Source of the DNA: Rhodobacteraceae bacterium IMCC1335
GTDB lineage: Bacteria > Pseudomonadota > Alphaproteobacteria > Rhodobacterales > Rhodobacteraceae
DNA: 64,000 nucleotides
Reading direction: 5' to 3'
Assembly: GCA_039640495.1 (NCBI GenBank)
Contig: CP046864.1
Coordinates: forward strand, 2,405,001-2,469,000
Part shown: positions 19,072 through 29,301 of the stretch, one piece after another
Numbering within the stretch: position 1 is the first letter of the stretch
How the letters are laid out: each line of letters starts with the position of its first letter
The notes under the pieces: generated by a model
The model's input: the letters and a program-made list of their open reading frames with translations, nothing else
Told to the model about the DNA's origin: nothing
Database searches by the model: none
Made by a program: the position numbers and the translations under genes

Positions 19072-19845
19072 TTATCCTGCACGCTCAACCTGCAAAGACC
19101 GACCCGCCCAGTGATAGACCGCCTGACCGAAGGCCTGAAATAGGGGGCGCGAGACATCATCTTGAGCGGCGTGCCATTCAGGATGCCACTGCACGGATAA
19201 AGTGAACCCCGGGGCATCTTTAATATAAAGCGCTTCGGGCGTACCATCTTTGGCGACTCCATCGATCACAACGCGCGGCCCCGCTTGGTCAATCCCCTGC
19301 CCGTGCAGCGTATTGGTCAAGACCTCGCGCGCCCCTAAAAGGCGGTGGAACGGGCCATTTGAGGTCAGTTTCACGCTATGCCGATGGGCAAATTTTTCAT
19401 CGAGCGATCCCTCTGGGGGCATTCTATGATTCATCCGACCCGGCAAATCGCGTATTTCGGGGTGCAGCGTGCTTCCCATCGCAACCGCCACCTCTTGAAA
19501 GCCCCGACAAATGCCAAAAATTGGCTGACCCGAGGCAATACAGGCCCTAATCAGCGGCAGCACCACGGCATCGCGCGCCCGATCAAAACTGCCATGCGCG
19601 GGGGTTTCAGCATGGCCATATTCTTCAGGGTGGATATTAGGCCGGCCTCCAGTGAATAAAAACCCATCGCAACAGGCCTGCAGCTCTTGCACCGACACCT
19701 GCCGCGGGTCTGCCGGAATAAGCATAGGAAGACATCGAGCAACTTGCGATATCGCCTGGCCATTGATGACACCCGATGCGTGAGACGGATATTCATCATT
19801 AATCATATAGTGATTACAGATCACCCCAACTATTGGACGTGCCAT
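19072..19845 (-). CDS. Gamma-glutamyl-gamma-aminobutyrate hydrolase family protein (PuuD-like)
   Basis: This 257-residue class I glutamine amidotransferase-like hydrolase has the nucleophile elbow IFGICRGFQE and the His/Glu pair in QWHPEWHA. The start PIVGVICNHY and the FTGGRPNIHPEEY segment match the PuuD peptidase C26 group, which hydrolyses gamma-glutamyl-GABA in putrescine breakdown. No other puu genes are nearby. It is the third gene of a probable glcB-glcG-like-puuD unit with gaps of 42 and 62 bases. The real substrate may be another gamma-glutamyl amide. Confidence 0.88.
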   Translation of the reverse strand: MARPIVGVICNHYMINDEYPSHASGVINGQAISQVARCLPMLIPADPRQVSVQELQACCDGFLFTGGRPNIHPEEYGHAETPAHGSFDRARDAVVLPLIRACIASGQPIFGICRGFQEVAVAMGSTLHPEIRDLPGRMNHRMPPEGSLDEKFAHRHSVKLTSNGPFHRLLGAREVLTNTLHGQGIDQAGPRVVIDGVAKDGTPEALYIKDAPGFTLSVQWHPEWHAAQDDVSRPLFQAFGQAVYHWAGRSLQVERAG

Positions 19846-19907
19846 CGCTTACCCCGTGATTGATAAGCACAGTATAGAGACGAAACTCAAAGATTGACAA
19901 TAAGCGC

Positions 19908-20336
19908 TTATGGTTCTGCAGTCAGGTTGGTCGCTTCTACACCGGCGATGGCACAAATTTCATCATTATCAGATAAATCACCCGTCACCCCAACAGCGCC
20001 AACTATGTTTTGTCTCGCATCGCGGATTAAAACGCCACCTGGAACCGGCACGACCTGCCCTTGGAAGGCGCCATTCACCGCCTGCATGAAATAAGCCTGC
20101 TGCTCAGCGCGCGCCATCTGTGCGCGCCCCGCCATTCCCAGCATAACCGCGCCATGGGCCTTGCCTGTCGCAATCGCAACCCGCCCTGGCGCGGCACCAT
20201 CGCTGCGCTCAAAGGCGATCAAATGCCCGCCCGCGTCCAACACGGCCACGCTCAAAGGCTTGAGACCAAGCTCTTTGCCTTTTTCCAAGGATTTGCGGAT
20301 GATTATCTTGGCCTTACGCAAGGTTAAATCGTTCAT
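19908..20336 (-). CDS. GlcG/HbpS family protein (DUF336)
   Basis: This 142-residue single-domain protein belongs to the GlcG/HbpS (DUF336) family. Conserved parts are VAVLDAGGHLIAFERSDGA in the middle and GGVLIRDARQNIVGAVGVTGD near the end. Family members form oligomers that bind haem or small organic acids; E. coli glcG sits in the glycolate operon with malate synthase G. The same pairing occurs here, 42 bases downstream of glcB, which supports a link to glycolate/glyoxylate use even though the biochemical role of GlcG is unproven. Confidence 0.9.
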   Translation of the reverse strand: MNDLTLRKAKIIIRKSLEKGKELGLKPLSVAVLDAGGHLIAFERSDGAAPGRVAIATGKAHGAVMLGMAGRAQMARAEQQAYFMQAVNGAFQGQVVPVPGGVLIRDARQNIVGAVGVTGDLSDNDEICAIAGVEATNLTAEP

Positions 20337-20378
20337 TTTTTGATCCCAAACTGTCTAATTTCTTTGGTTTTTTTTCGC

Positions 20379-22553
20379 CTATGCGGCAGAGGCTGCGTCA
20401 ACTGGTGAGACAGCTTGCGCCGCTTTCACTGCAAGGCGCCGCGCATGCAGCACAGGCTCTGTATAGCCCGAGGGCTGTATCCGCCCTTTAAACACCAAAT
20501 CGCACGCGGCTTGAAACGCCGACCCCGTAAAATCGGGCGCCATTGGCCTGTAGGAAACATCCGCTGCATTCTGGCGATCCACAACAGCTGCCATTTTTTG
20601 CAATGCGGCCATTACCTGGGCGTGGCTTACAACCCCATGATGCAGCCAATTTGCCAAGGCTTGCGAAGAAATCCGGCAGGTTGCCCGATCTTCCATCAAT
20701 CCAACATCATTGATATCGGGCACTTTTGAGCATCCCACACCTTGATCGACCCAGCGCACCACATAGCCTAAAATGCCCTGTGCGTTATTCTCAATCTCAG
20801 TTTGTATTTCTTGATCCGAGAGATTGCGGCCGCGCAGAACTGGCACCGTCAATAAATCCTTCAATGTCCCACGGGGACCTGCTGCGGCGAGCTCGTTTTG
20901 GCGCTGCTTCACGTTCAGCTTATGATAATGCGTGGCGTGCAGGGTGGCCGCTGTGGGAGAGGGGACCCAAGCACAATTGGCTCCGGCCTCTGGATGGCCC
21001 ATTTTCGCCTCAAGCATATCGCCCATACGGTCTGGCATAGCCCACATGCCTTTTCCAATCTGGGCCTTTCCCTGTAAGCCACAAGTCAACCCAATATCAA
21101 CATTACGATCTTCGTAAGATTTTATCCAAGGCGTGGTTTTCATATCGCCTTTGGGAAGGAATGCGCCCATTTCCATACTCGCATGAATTTCATCCCCCGT
21201 GCGGTCTAAAAACCCCGTGTTTATAAAGGCCACACGGTTTTTTGCAGCGCGAATGCATTCTTTTAGATTGGCAGAGGTTCGGCGTTCTTCATCCATAATG
21301 CCCAATTTCACCGTATGATGCGGCAGGCCCAGAATATCCTCTACGCGGTTGAAGATTTCATCCGCAAAAGCCACTTCTTCGGGGCCATGCATCTTCGGCT
21401 TCACCACATAGACCGAGCCATGCATCGCATTGCCCTTGTCTGATTTGAGGTCATGCATCGCAATCATCGTGGTGCATAGCGCGTCAAGTAAACCTTCTCC
21501 GATCTCAGCTCCGTCTTGATCTAGCACCGCCGGTGTAGTCATCAAATGCCCCACATTGCGCACCAGCATTAAGCTGCGCCCCTTTAAATATGCTGGCGCA
21601 CCTTGCGCAGTGGTATAGGCGATGTCAGGGTTCAACCTGCGGGTGAAGGTCTCAGAGCCCTTTACGATTTCTTCGCTCAAATCCCGTTTCATCAAACCTA
21701 GCCAATTGCGATAAGCAAGAGTTTTATCTGCGCCATCCACCGCGGCCACGCTGTCTTCGCAATCCATAATGGTTGAAATCGCCGACTCCATCCGAATATC
21801 AGAAATTCCGGCCCGATCCGCAGCCCCAATCAAACTCGCAGAATCGACATCAATAATGATATGCAAGTCATTGTTCTTAAATATATACCCACCTAAACTA
21901 TCACCGTCGTCAACCCGCCCGATGAATTGCTCTGGATACGTCAACCCGATATCATCCGCGCAGAAGCCGTCTTTGGTTTGAGACATACAAGACACGTCCG
22001 ACCAAGAACCCTTCGCCAAAGGCAGGCTGTCGTCCAAAAATGCCCGCCCCCACGCGACGACCCGGTTTCCACGCGCTTGGTTATACGCCCCTGCTGGCGG
22101 CAAATCTCCCATCGCGTCAGTGCCGTATAATGCATCATATAAGCTGCCCCAGCGCGCATTGGCTGCGTTTAACGCAAAGCGTGCATTCATGACTGGAACC
22201 ACAAGCTGCGGCCCTGCAATCTGCGCGATTTCGGGATCAATCCCCTGCGTCTCAATCTTAAAATCTGACCCTTCATCGACCAAATAGCCGATTTCTTTCA
22301 GGAAGTCCTGATAGGTTTCAAAGCTAAAATCAACGCCCCGATGCGAGATATACCAATTGTCTAGCTGCGTCTGGATATTCTCGCGCTTCTGTAAAAGTTC
22401 GCGGTTTTTAGGCCCTAGTTCCGCAACAAGCGCCGCGAGCCCTGCCCAAAATTGCGTCGGCGTTATGCCGGTGCCCGGCAAGGCATCTGTTTCGATGAAT
22501 GCCGCCAATTGATGCGCGACGCTTAAACCTTCTCGTGATACCCGCTCCGACAC
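20379..22553 (-). CDS. glcB: Malate synthase G
   Basis: GlcB condenses glyoxylate with acetyl-CoA to malate, the entry of C2 compounds into the TCA cycle. At 724 residues it is the usual length for the monomeric G isoform. Recognisable parts include the [10 protein letters not shown] stretch, the [10 protein letters not shown] segment, [11 protein letters not shown], and the C-terminal GCSKVPDI segment with [16 protein letters not shown]. No isocitrate lyase lies nearby. A strong palindrome about 80 bases upstream of the ATG probably controls it. It heads a unit with the glcG-like and puuD-like genes. Confidence 0.97.
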   Translation of the reverse strand: MSERVSREGLSVAHQLAAFIETDALPGTGITPTQFWAGLAALVAELGPKNRELLQKRENIQTQLDNWYISHRGVDFSFETYQDFLKEIGYLVDEGSDFKIETQGIDPEIAQIAGPQLVVPVMNARFALNAANARWGSLYDALYGTDAMGDLPPAGAYNQARGNRVVAWGRAFLDDSLPLAKGSWSDVSCMSQTKDGFCADDIGLTYPEQFIGRVDDGDSLGGYIFKNNDLHIIIDVDSASLIGAADRAGISDIRMESAISTIMDCEDSVAAVDGADKTLAYRNWLGLMKRDLSEEIVKGSETFTRRLNPDIAYTTAQGAPAYLKGRSLMLVRNVGHLMTTPAVLDQDGAEIGEGLLDALCTTMIAMHDLKSDKGNAMHGSVYVVKPKMHGPEEVAFADEIFNRVEDILGLPHHTVKLGIMDEERRTSANLKECIRAAKNRVAFINTGFLDRTGDEIHASMEMGAFLPKGDMKTTPWIKSYEDRNVDIGLTCGLQGKAQIGKGMWAMPDRMGDMLEAKMGHPEAGANCAWVPSPTAATLHATHYHKLNVKQRQNELAAAGPRGTLKDLLTVPVLRGRNLSDQEIQTEIENNAQGILGYVVRWVDQGVGCSKVPDINDVGLMEDRATCRISSQALANWLHHGVVSHAQVMAALQKMAAVVDRQNAADVSYRPMAPDFTGSAFQAACDLVFKGRIQPSGYTEPVLHARRLAVKAAQAVSPVDAASAA

Positions 22554-22624
22554 AGAACACCCCTTACCTTGATTCCAACTCAGTTATCACCTGCTTTAGG
22601 GAAAAAGTTTCCTATATGCAATTA

Positions 22625-22649
22625 TTTTGGTAAAGATATTTTACCAAAA
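22625..22649. promoter_or_regulatory. Perfect 10-bp inverted repeat upstream of glcB (candidate operator)
   Basis: TTTTGGTAAA (22625-22634) is followed after five bases (gatat) by its exact complement TTTACCAAAA (22640-22649). The centre lies 84 bases upstream of the glcB start, where a promoter is expected. The TTGGTA/TACCAA core recalls GntR-family sites in general, but the half-site spacing here is longer than for E. coli GlcC, so the regulator is not identified. Confidence 0.65.
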
Positions 22650-23051
22650 CTAAAGTCTACTGGCAAGATCCTGCGCATTATTCCTATTCCGCCGGCATTT
22701 TTCGCTGCAATGTTGAACATGATCCCAGTCTTTTGCCCATTTTTTGCGCCAGACAAAGGGACGTCCACAGGTTTTGCAGAGCTTTTGCGGCAAATCGCTT
22801 TTTCTTCGCATTTTCATTTTCAAGCCCTGACCTAAACCGTTGCAAACTTATGCAACTCTTTTGTGCTTTTTAAGAGGCACAACCGGACGCTGGATTTGAT
22901 TTAGACGCACAGCAGCAGATCGCCAGCCCGCACAAAAAATCTAAAAAAATCTATCAGCGGTTTATCCCCCCCAAAAAAGCAAAGCGCCCTTGCACTTTGC
23001 AAGCCGTGGTTTAGACCTAAAGCGCAAGGAATGACGCTGTAAGGATATGCC
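22650..23051. other. Intergenic stretch between glcB and pepN
   Basis: About 400 bases containing the pepN promoter and, at 23041, an AAGGA before the pepN GTG. A run of C followed by A residues is seen near 22965-22980. No credible coding frame or RNA structure was noticed. Confidence 0.4.
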
Positions 23052-25601
23052 GTGAAAGATGCCAGCCCCACCACCAATTATCTCGAAGATTACGCGCCTT
23101 TTCCGTTTCGCGTCAAAAATGTGCATCTGACGTTTCAATTAGACCCACTCAAAACCAGAGTCATTTCTTTGGTTGAATTCGAACCTATTTCCAGCGCGGT
23201 TCAAAATGAATTGTTCCTGCATGGTGAAGATCTACGCCTTATTTGGGCAAAAATTGATGGCACGACCGTATCGCCACAGATCGCGAAAGACGGCTTATCC
23301 GTTCAGGTTCCCAGCGCAAGCTTTGTTTGGGAATGTGAGGTCGAGATTGCCCCTCAAAACAACACATCGCTGGAGGGGCTATATATGTCAAACGGCATGT
23401 ATTGCACGCAATGCGAGGCGGAAGGCTTTCGAAAGATAACCTATTATCCTGATCGTCCCGATGTGATGGCGCAGTTTCACGTTCGGATTGAAGGCGATTT
23501 GCCCATTTTACTGTCAAACGGCAATCCAAAGTCGCAGGGTGAAAACTGGGCTGAATGGCAAGACCCTTGGCCCAAACCTGCCTATTTATTCGCGCTGGTG
23601 GCCGGCAGGTTGGTTGCCCATCGCGATACTTTCACCACCGCATCTGGAAATCATGTTGCGCTAAATATTTGGGTGCGCCCTGGCGACGAACACAAATGCG
23701 GCTTCGGCATGGAGGCGTTAAAAGCCTCGATGCGCTGGGATGAGAAAATCTATCAGCGCGAATATGATCTAGATGTCTTCAACATCGTGGCCGTTGATGA
23801 TTTCAACATGGGCGCAATGGAAAATAAAGGCTTAAATATCTTTAACAGTGCCTGCGTCTTGGCCAGCCCAACCACCAGCACAGATAAAGATTTTGAACGC
23901 ATCGAGGCGATCATCGCGCATGAGTATTTTCACAATTGGACCGGCAACCGCATTACCTGCCGCGATTGGTTTCAACTTTGTCTGAAAGAGGGGCTAACCG
24001 TTTTTCGCGACGCCCAATTCACGTCAGACCTGCGCAGCGCCGCGGTAAAGCGGATCGAAGATGTGATCCAGCTCCGTGCAATCCAATTTAGCGAGGATGG
24101 TGGCCCGCTTGCTCATCCCGTGCGCCCTGACAGCTTTATCGAGATTAATAATTTTTACACGGCAACGGTTTATGAAAAAGGCGCTGAATTGATTGGCATG
24201 CTGAAAACGCTTGTCGGCGATCAGGCCTATTACAAAGCTTTGGCGCTTTATTTTCAGCGTCATGATGGCGATGCCGCCACCATCGAAGATTGGCTACAGG
24301 TTTTTGAAGACAGCACCGGGCGCGATTTGAGCCAATTCAAAAACTGGTACACGCAAGCCGGCACCCCCCAAGTAAGCGTGACAGAAAATTATGAAAAGGG
24401 TAAATTCCAACTCACTTTTTCGCAAAAAACCCCTGCAACGCCAGGACAAATAGAAAAAGATCCCAAAGTCATACCAATTGCCGTTGGCTTATTATCGCCT
24501 TGCGGACAAGAGCTTTTGCCAACGCAGATTTTAGAGCTTAGCCAAGCCCAACAAAGCTTTACATTTGCGAGCGCTGAACGCCCCATCGCCTCGATTTTAC
24601 GCGAATTTTCAGCCCCTATCCTACTGAAACACACACAGAACGACGCTACCAAAACTTTTCTGCTTGCGCATGACACTGATCCTTTTAACAAATGGCAGGC
24701 AGGCCGAACGCTGGCCGTTGAAAGTTTGAAAGAATTGGTACAACACAACCAGGCCCCCGCGCTTGAGTTTCTGGATGCGCTGCAGGCTGTGGCAAGCGAT
24801 GACGCGCTTGATCCAGCGTTGCGCGCCTTGGTGCTTGGCTTGCCATCACAAGATGAAATAGCACGCTCGCTCTACGCAGATGGCCTAACCCCCGATCCAC
24901 AGCGCATTTTCGATGCGCTTGAAACCCTGCATCAAACGCTTGCCCAGCATTTGCAAGATATCTGGCCGCACTTGTATGCCGCGCATCAAATACAAGAGCC
25001 TTATGCGCCAAACGCGCAGCAATCTAATGCCCGCGCGCTCGCCAATAGGGCTTTGGTTTACCTAACGCGGATTGATGCCGGCGACGCCGCTAAAAAACAA
25101 TTCGACACCGCCAATAATATGACCCAACAGCAAGCCGCGCTCAGCGCGCTTTTATCAGTTGAAAAGGGCGCCGAGCAGGCGCAGGCATTTTATGATCAAT
25201 GGAAAGAAGATCGGCTGGTAATCGATAAGTGGTTTGCCTTGCAGGTGGCTTTCGCACCGCCAGAAAAAGCTGCGATTATTGCAAAATCACTTACACAACA
25301 TGAAGATTTTAATTGGAAAAACCCCAACCGTTTTCGAGCGGTTTTTGGATCACTGGCGGGCAATATGGCAGGCTTCCATCACCTGTCGGGCCAAGGCTAT
25401 GAATTAATGGTACAGTGTCTTTCGCGGCTTGATAAAATCAATCCGCAAACCACCGCCCGCATGTGTGGAGCGTTCAAAACCTGGCGCCAATTTGATACAG
25501 GCCGGCAAGCCATGTTGAAACCGCTGTTGCAAAACATGTTAGAGATGGATGGGCTCAGCAGAGATTCGCGCGAGATGCTTTCAAGAATTGTAAACGACTG
25601 A
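23052..25601 (+). CDS. pepN: Aminopeptidase N
   Basis: This 849-residue M1 family zinc aminopeptidase of the bacterial PepN subgroup releases N-terminal residues from peptides in the cytoplasm. Key motifs are GAMENKGLNIFN for substrate N-terminus recognition and HEYFHNWTGNR, where HExxH plus a downstream glutamate (in CLKEGLTVFRD) bind zinc. The C-terminal helical region (from about residue 560) is present, so it is full length. It starts with GTG preceded by AAGGA. It is followed by gatB on the same strand after 151 bases. Confidence 0.97.
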   Translation: MKDASPTTNYLEDYAPFPFRVKNVHLTFQLDPLKTRVISLVEFEPISSAVQNELFLHGEDLRLIWAKIDGTTVSPQIAKDGLSVQVPSASFVWECEVEIAPQNNTSLEGLYMSNGMYCTQCEAEGFRKITYYPDRPDVMAQFHVRIEGDLPILLSNGNPKSQGENWAEWQDPWPKPAYLFALVAGRLVAHRDTFTTASGNHVALNIWVRPGDEHKCGFGMEALKASMRWDEKIYQREYDLDVFNIVAVDDFNMGAMENKGLNIFNSACVLASPTTSTDKDFERIEAIIAHEYFHNWTGNRITCRDWFQLCLKEGLTVFRDAQFTSDLRSAAVKRIEDVIQLRAIQFSEDGGPLAHPVRPDSFIEINNFYTATVYEKGAELIGMLKTLVGDQAYYKALALYFQRHDGDAATIEDWLQVFEDSTGRDLSQFKNWYTQAGTPQVSVTENYEKGKFQLTFSQKTPATPGQIEKDPKVIPIAVGLLSPCGQELLPTQILELSQAQQSFTFASAERPIASILREFSAPILLKHTQNDATKTFLLAHDTDPFNKWQAGRTLAVESLKELVQHNQAPALEFLDALQAVASDDALDPALRALVLGLPSQDEIARSLYADGLTPDPQRIFDALETLHQTLAQHLQDIWPHLYAAHQIQEPYAPNAQQSNARALANRALVYLTRIDAGDAAKKQFDTANNMTQQQAALSALLSVEKGAEQAQAFYDQWKEDRLVIDKWFALQVAFAPPEKAAIIAKSLTQHEDFNWKNPNRFRAVFGSLAGNMAGFHHLSGQGYELMVQCLSRLDKINPQTTARMCGAFKTWRQFDTGRQAMLKPLLQNMLEMDGLSRDSREMLSRIVND

Positions 25602-25752
25602 CGCGCTGCGCAAACGGCTAAGCAGACGCCCTGCAGGCGCACACAGCACCACCCCCGCAAAGAGAAAGCGAGTGGAGCGCAAAGAGATTGAAACCCGCAG
25701 CCGCATTGGCTAAACCGGCGCAAAGAAACCACGCCTTAAAAGGACATGCACC

Positions 25753-27264
25753 ATGCTCGATCTGACATTTGAACCGCCTAAGATCAAGACCATCGCCGGT
25801 GCTAAGTATGACTGGGAATTGGTGATCGGCATGGAAGTGCACGCCCAAATTGCCTCAAAAGCAAAGTTATTTTCAGGGGCATCCACGCAATTTGGTAATG
25901 AACCAAATTCCAATGTTGCCTTCGTGGATGCCGCAATGCCAGGCATGCTGCCGGTAATAAATGAATTTTGCGTAGAGCAAGCGGTCAAAACCGGGCTGGG
26001 TTTGCAGGCTGAAATCAATTTAGTCTCTGCCTTTGATCGAAAGAATTATTTCTATCCAGACCTTCCTCAAGGGTATCAGATCAGCCAGCTCTATCATCCG
26101 ATCGTTGGCGAGGGTGAAGTGGTCGTTGATATGGCGCCGGGCGTTGCGCGCCGGGTCCGCGTTGAGCGCATTCATATCGAACAAGATGCCGGAAAATCGA
26201 TCCATGACATGGATCCAAATATGTCATTTGTTGATCTGAATCGCACCGGAGTGGCGCTGATGGAAATCGTCAGCCGCCCCGATATTCGCAGCCCAGAAGA
26301 AGCCGCCGCCTATATCGTAAAATTGCGTCAGATCCTGCGCTATTTGGGCACCTGTGACGGGAATATGCAAAACGGGAACCTGCGCGCCGATGTCAACGTC
26401 TCGATTTGCCGGCCAGGACAATATGAAAAATATCTCGAAAGTGGAGATTTTTCGCATCTTGGCACCCGCTGCGAAATCAAGAATATGAACTCAATGCGGT
26501 TTATCCAGCAAGCTATTGACGTGGAGGCGCGGCGGCAAATTGCGATCGTAGAAAGCGGCGGAAGCGTCGATCAAGAAACCCGGCTTTATGATCCCGACAA
26601 AGGCGAAACGCGCTCTATGCGCTCCAAAGAAGAGGCGCATGATTATCGCTATTTCCCCGATCCGGATCTTTTACCTTTGGAAATCGAACAAGACTGGGTG
26701 GATGAGATTGCAGCGAATCTGCCAGAGCTGCCCGATCAGAAAAAAGCCCGTTTCGTTACAGATTTTGGCTTATCGGAATATGATGCCAATGTCCTAACCG
26801 CAGAGCTTGACTCGGCGGCGTATTTTGAAGCTTTGGCCAAGGGGCGTGATGGCAAATTGGCCGCAAACTGGGTGATTAACGAACTTTTTGGGCGCCTCAA
26901 AAAAGATGATTGTGATATCAGTGAAAGCCCGGTCAGCCCGGCGCAACTGGGCAGTATTATCGATCTTATTTCCAAAGGCGAGATCAGCGGAAAAATCGCT
27001 AAGGATGTGTTTGAAATTGTTTATAGCGAGGGCGGTGAGCCGGCGCAGATCGTGGAAGCGCGCGGCTTAAAACAAGTAACGGATACAGGAGCGATCGAAG
27101 CGTCGGTGGATCAAGTGATCGCAGATAATCCAGCACAAGTTGAAAAAGCCAAGGCCAACCCCAAGCTGGCAGGCTGGTTCGTCGGACAAGTGATGAAAGC
27201 CACAGGCGGCAAAGCCAATCCAAAAGTGGTGAATGAAATGGTTGCCACAAAATTGGCCCAATAA
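25753..27264 (+). CDS. gatB: Asp-tRNA(Asn)/Glu-tRNA(Gln) amidotransferase subunit B
   Basis: GatB is the kinase/tRNA-binding subunit of the GatCAB complex, which converts misacylated Glu-tRNA(Gln) or Asp-tRNA(Asn) to the amidated forms. The 503-residue sequence has the N-terminal [12 protein letters not shown] motif, the [13 protein letters not shown] segment and the DVNVS element. The C-terminal YqeY-like domain ends in [12 protein letters not shown]. An AAAAGGA precedes the ATG. gatA and gatC are not in the window. Confidence 0.98.
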   Translation: MLDLTFEPPKIKTIAGAKYDWELVIGMEVHAQIASKAKLFSGASTQFGNEPNSNVAFVDAAMPGMLPVINEFCVEQAVKTGLGLQAEINLVSAFDRKNYFYPDLPQGYQISQLYHPIVGEGEVVVDMAPGVARRVRVERIHIEQDAGKSIHDMDPNMSFVDLNRTGVALMEIVSRPDIRSPEEAAAYIVKLRQILRYLGTCDGNMQNGNLRADVNVSICRPGQYEKYLESGDFSHLGTRCEIKNMNSMRFIQQAIDVEARRQIAIVESGGSVDQETRLYDPDKGETRSMRSKEEAHDYRYFPDPDLLPLEIEQDWVDEIAANLPELPDQKKARFVTDFGLSEYDANVLTAELDSAAYFEALAKGRDGKLAANWVINELFGRLKKDDCDISESPVSPAQLGSIIDLISKGEISGKIAKDVFEIVYSEGGEPAQIVEARGLKQVTDTGAIEASVDQVIADNPAQVEKAKANPKLAGWFVGQVMKATGGKANPKVVNEMVATKLAQ

Positions 27265-27347
27265 ATGCGATGGTAAGGCCCAGCGCGTGGCACCAGTTGG
27301 GTTTAAGCAACAGGTGCGGGCCCTTTCAAGCGGTTAAAGGTTAAGGC

Positions 27348-27608
27348 TTAAGGGGTATCAAGTTCTAAAGCCAAGGCGTGAATCGCGCCGATTAACTCTG
27401 GCCCCAGCGCCGCATGCACCGCGCGATGCCGCGCGATTCGCGATTGCCCTTTAAACTGCTCAGATTTCAGGCGGACACGAAAATGGCTTTGTCCGCCTTC
27501 TGGCGCGCCGGCATGTCCACGGTGCTGATCGCTCTCATCTAAGACCTCCAAAAAGCTTGGTTGAAAAGAATTCTCAAGATTTTTGCGAATTTGTTCCACT
27601 CGGGTCAT
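27348..27608 (-). CDS. bolA: BolA family protein
   Basis: This 86-residue BolA/IbaG fold protein has the hallmark HRGHAGAPEGGQSHF and the RIARHRAVHAAL helix with the invariant histidine. BolA proteins partner with monothiol glutaredoxins to bind 2Fe-2S clusters and influence iron homeostasis. It is encoded opposite the J-domain gene, a neighbourhood (bolA, J-domain, cobS, cobT) common in alphaproteobacteria. Confidence 0.95.
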   Translation of the reverse strand: MTRVEQIRKNLENSFQPSFLEVLDESDQHRGHAGAPEGGQSHFRVRLKSEQFKGQSRIARHRAVHAALGPELIGAIHALALELDTP

Positions 27609-27682
27609 ATTTTTTGTTTTCGCCTCTTCAAATTACCTGAGGAAAGCCTATGCTATGTGCCTTGGATAGAAAAGGTGATTTT

Positions 27683-28315
27683 ATGGCTGCCTCCGACCCA
27701 TTTGGTTTTGATATCTCTGTGTCTTCTTCAAAGAAGAAAAATCCGCGCGGGCGGCGCAGCATGTCTGGAGCCTCTGACACCTCGACCCGACTGTGCGAAC
27801 ATGAAGGCTGCCAAGAGGCTGGAAAATTCCGCGCGCCCAAAGCCCCCGATGTGCTGGATGATTTTTTCTGGTTCTGCAAAGATCACGTGCGCGAATATAA
27901 TCTGAAATGGAATTTCTTTAACGGCACCACAGAAGCCGAAATCAATGCCCAGCGTTCAAAAGACAAAGTTTGGGAAAGAGAAACCAAAGATTTCCGCGAC
28001 ACAGAAGCGCGCGCTTGGGCACGGCTGGGGATTGAGGATCCGCATCAGGTTTTGGGCGAAAATGCCACTAAGAACCCAGGCAAATCCGGAGGCTCTGCGG
28101 GCAGTGGCCGGCGTCTGCCGCCAACCGAGCGCCGCGCTTTGGAAATCTTAGAAGGCAAGGACAATTGGAGCAAAGCAGAAATACGCGGCGCGTATAAAGC
28201 GCTGATCAAAGTCTTACACCCAGATATGAATGGCGGCGATCGTAGCCAAGAAGAACAGCTACAAGAAGTGGTTTGGGCTTGGGATCAATTAAAAGACAGC
28301 CGGAACTTCAAATAA
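27683..28315 (+). CDS. J-domain (DnaJ-like) protein
   Basis: This protein of about 210 residues has a C-terminal J domain: the NWSKAEIRGAYKALIKVLHPD stretch carries the HPD tripeptide that stimulates DnaK, followed by a helix ending in VVWAWDQLKD. The N-terminal 90 residues are basic and contain CEHEGCQEAGKFRAPKAP, a conserved element of this roseobacter family. It lacks the G/F and zinc regions of true DnaJ. I start at the ATG at 27683, where the family sequence begins; an in-frame ATG 11 codons earlier is less likely. It precedes the cobS-cobT genes and may assist that chelatase, which is inference. Confidence 0.88.
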   Translation: MAASDPFGFDISVSSSKKKNPRGRRSMSGASDTSTRLCEHEGCQEAGKFRAPKAPDVLDDFFWFCKDHVREYNLKWNFFNGTTEAEINAQRSKDKVWERETKDFRDTEARAWARLGIEDPHQVLGENATKNPGKSGGSAGSGRRLPPTERRALEILEGKDNWSKAEIRGAYKALIKVLHPDMNGGDRSQEEQLQEVVWAWDQLKDSRNFK

Positions 28316-28389
28316 TCGGATCTGCACCCTAAAATCTAAGTAATGTTATGGCTGACTACTCTTTGAAACTCATAGAAGCGGGCTAAACG

Positions 28390-29131
28390 GTGGCAAGCAC
28401 GCTGGTTATTGGCGATAAGAATTATTCAAGCTGGTCAATGCGGCCTTGGTTGGTGTTGCACGTTTTCGGCATTAAATTCACCGAAAAGCCCATTCCCTCT
28501 GACGGATTTTCTGAACGCTCGCACTTCAAACAAAGCGTTGCCAAATATTCGCCAGCGGGTAGGGTCCCTTTCTGCAAGGTTTAAACGATGCGCCCCTGCA
28601 AGCTGATCCTTTGACCATATGGGAAACGCTGGCGATCATAGAATATCTTGTAGAACAAAACCCTCAACTTGAGAATTGGACCCGAAACGAGGGCCTGCGC
28701 GCACAAGCGCGCAGCCTTTGTGCTGAAATGCATAGTGGCTTTTTGCGCTGCGCAGACAGTGCCCAATGAATATTAAAGCCGATCTGCCCCAGATTGGCCG
28801 ATTGCTCTGGCGCGACAAATTTTTGGTTCGCAAAGACATACACCGTATCGAGACTGCATGGCGCAATATTCTAAAACTTTCTAAAGGTCCGTTCTTGGCT
28901 GGAGAATTCAGCGCTTTAGATGCGTTTTACGCGACTATTATCAGACGTATTCAGACTTACAAACTGCCTGTTTCAGAAGATACAGCCCCTTATATGCAGC
29001 GTATCAGACAGCACCTATCGGTAAAAAAATCCAGTAAAGACGCGATCGAAAGCGCAGTTTTTCGCGATTTTGAAGAACCCTATAGGTTCAACTCGAAGGA
29101 TATACCTGATCCAGCAGAGTTTTTTGTTTAA
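28390..29131 (+). pseudogene. Glutathione S-transferase family gene with two frameshifts
   Basis: Three successive frames together spell a typical GST. The GTG-initiated part (SSWSMRPWLVLHVFG, ending near PAGRVPF) is the thioredoxin-like N-terminus. A second frame continues as LQGLNDAPLQ and TIWETLAIIEYL to AEMHSGF. A third frame (ALRRQCPMNIKADLP onward) gives the helical C-terminal domain. The first break is at the CCCTTT at 28566-28571, the second at five T residues (28740-28744). Adding one base at each restores a 247-residue protein and a span divisible by three. All family motifs are intact, so sequencing error is as likely as decay. Confidence 0.88.
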
Positions 29132-29301
29132 GAAAGCAAAAAGTCTGGCTTTTTTTCGTGACCTCAAGATCGAAATACGCCGCTGCGGTGAAAGAGCGGA
29201 TAGAGCGCTGTTTTGACTATTTTTGCCCTTCCCCTTGCCCTTAACCGCTTTATGTTGCACCAGAGCACTGATTGAAAATGGCAAATAGAGGAAACGCAAG
29301 T

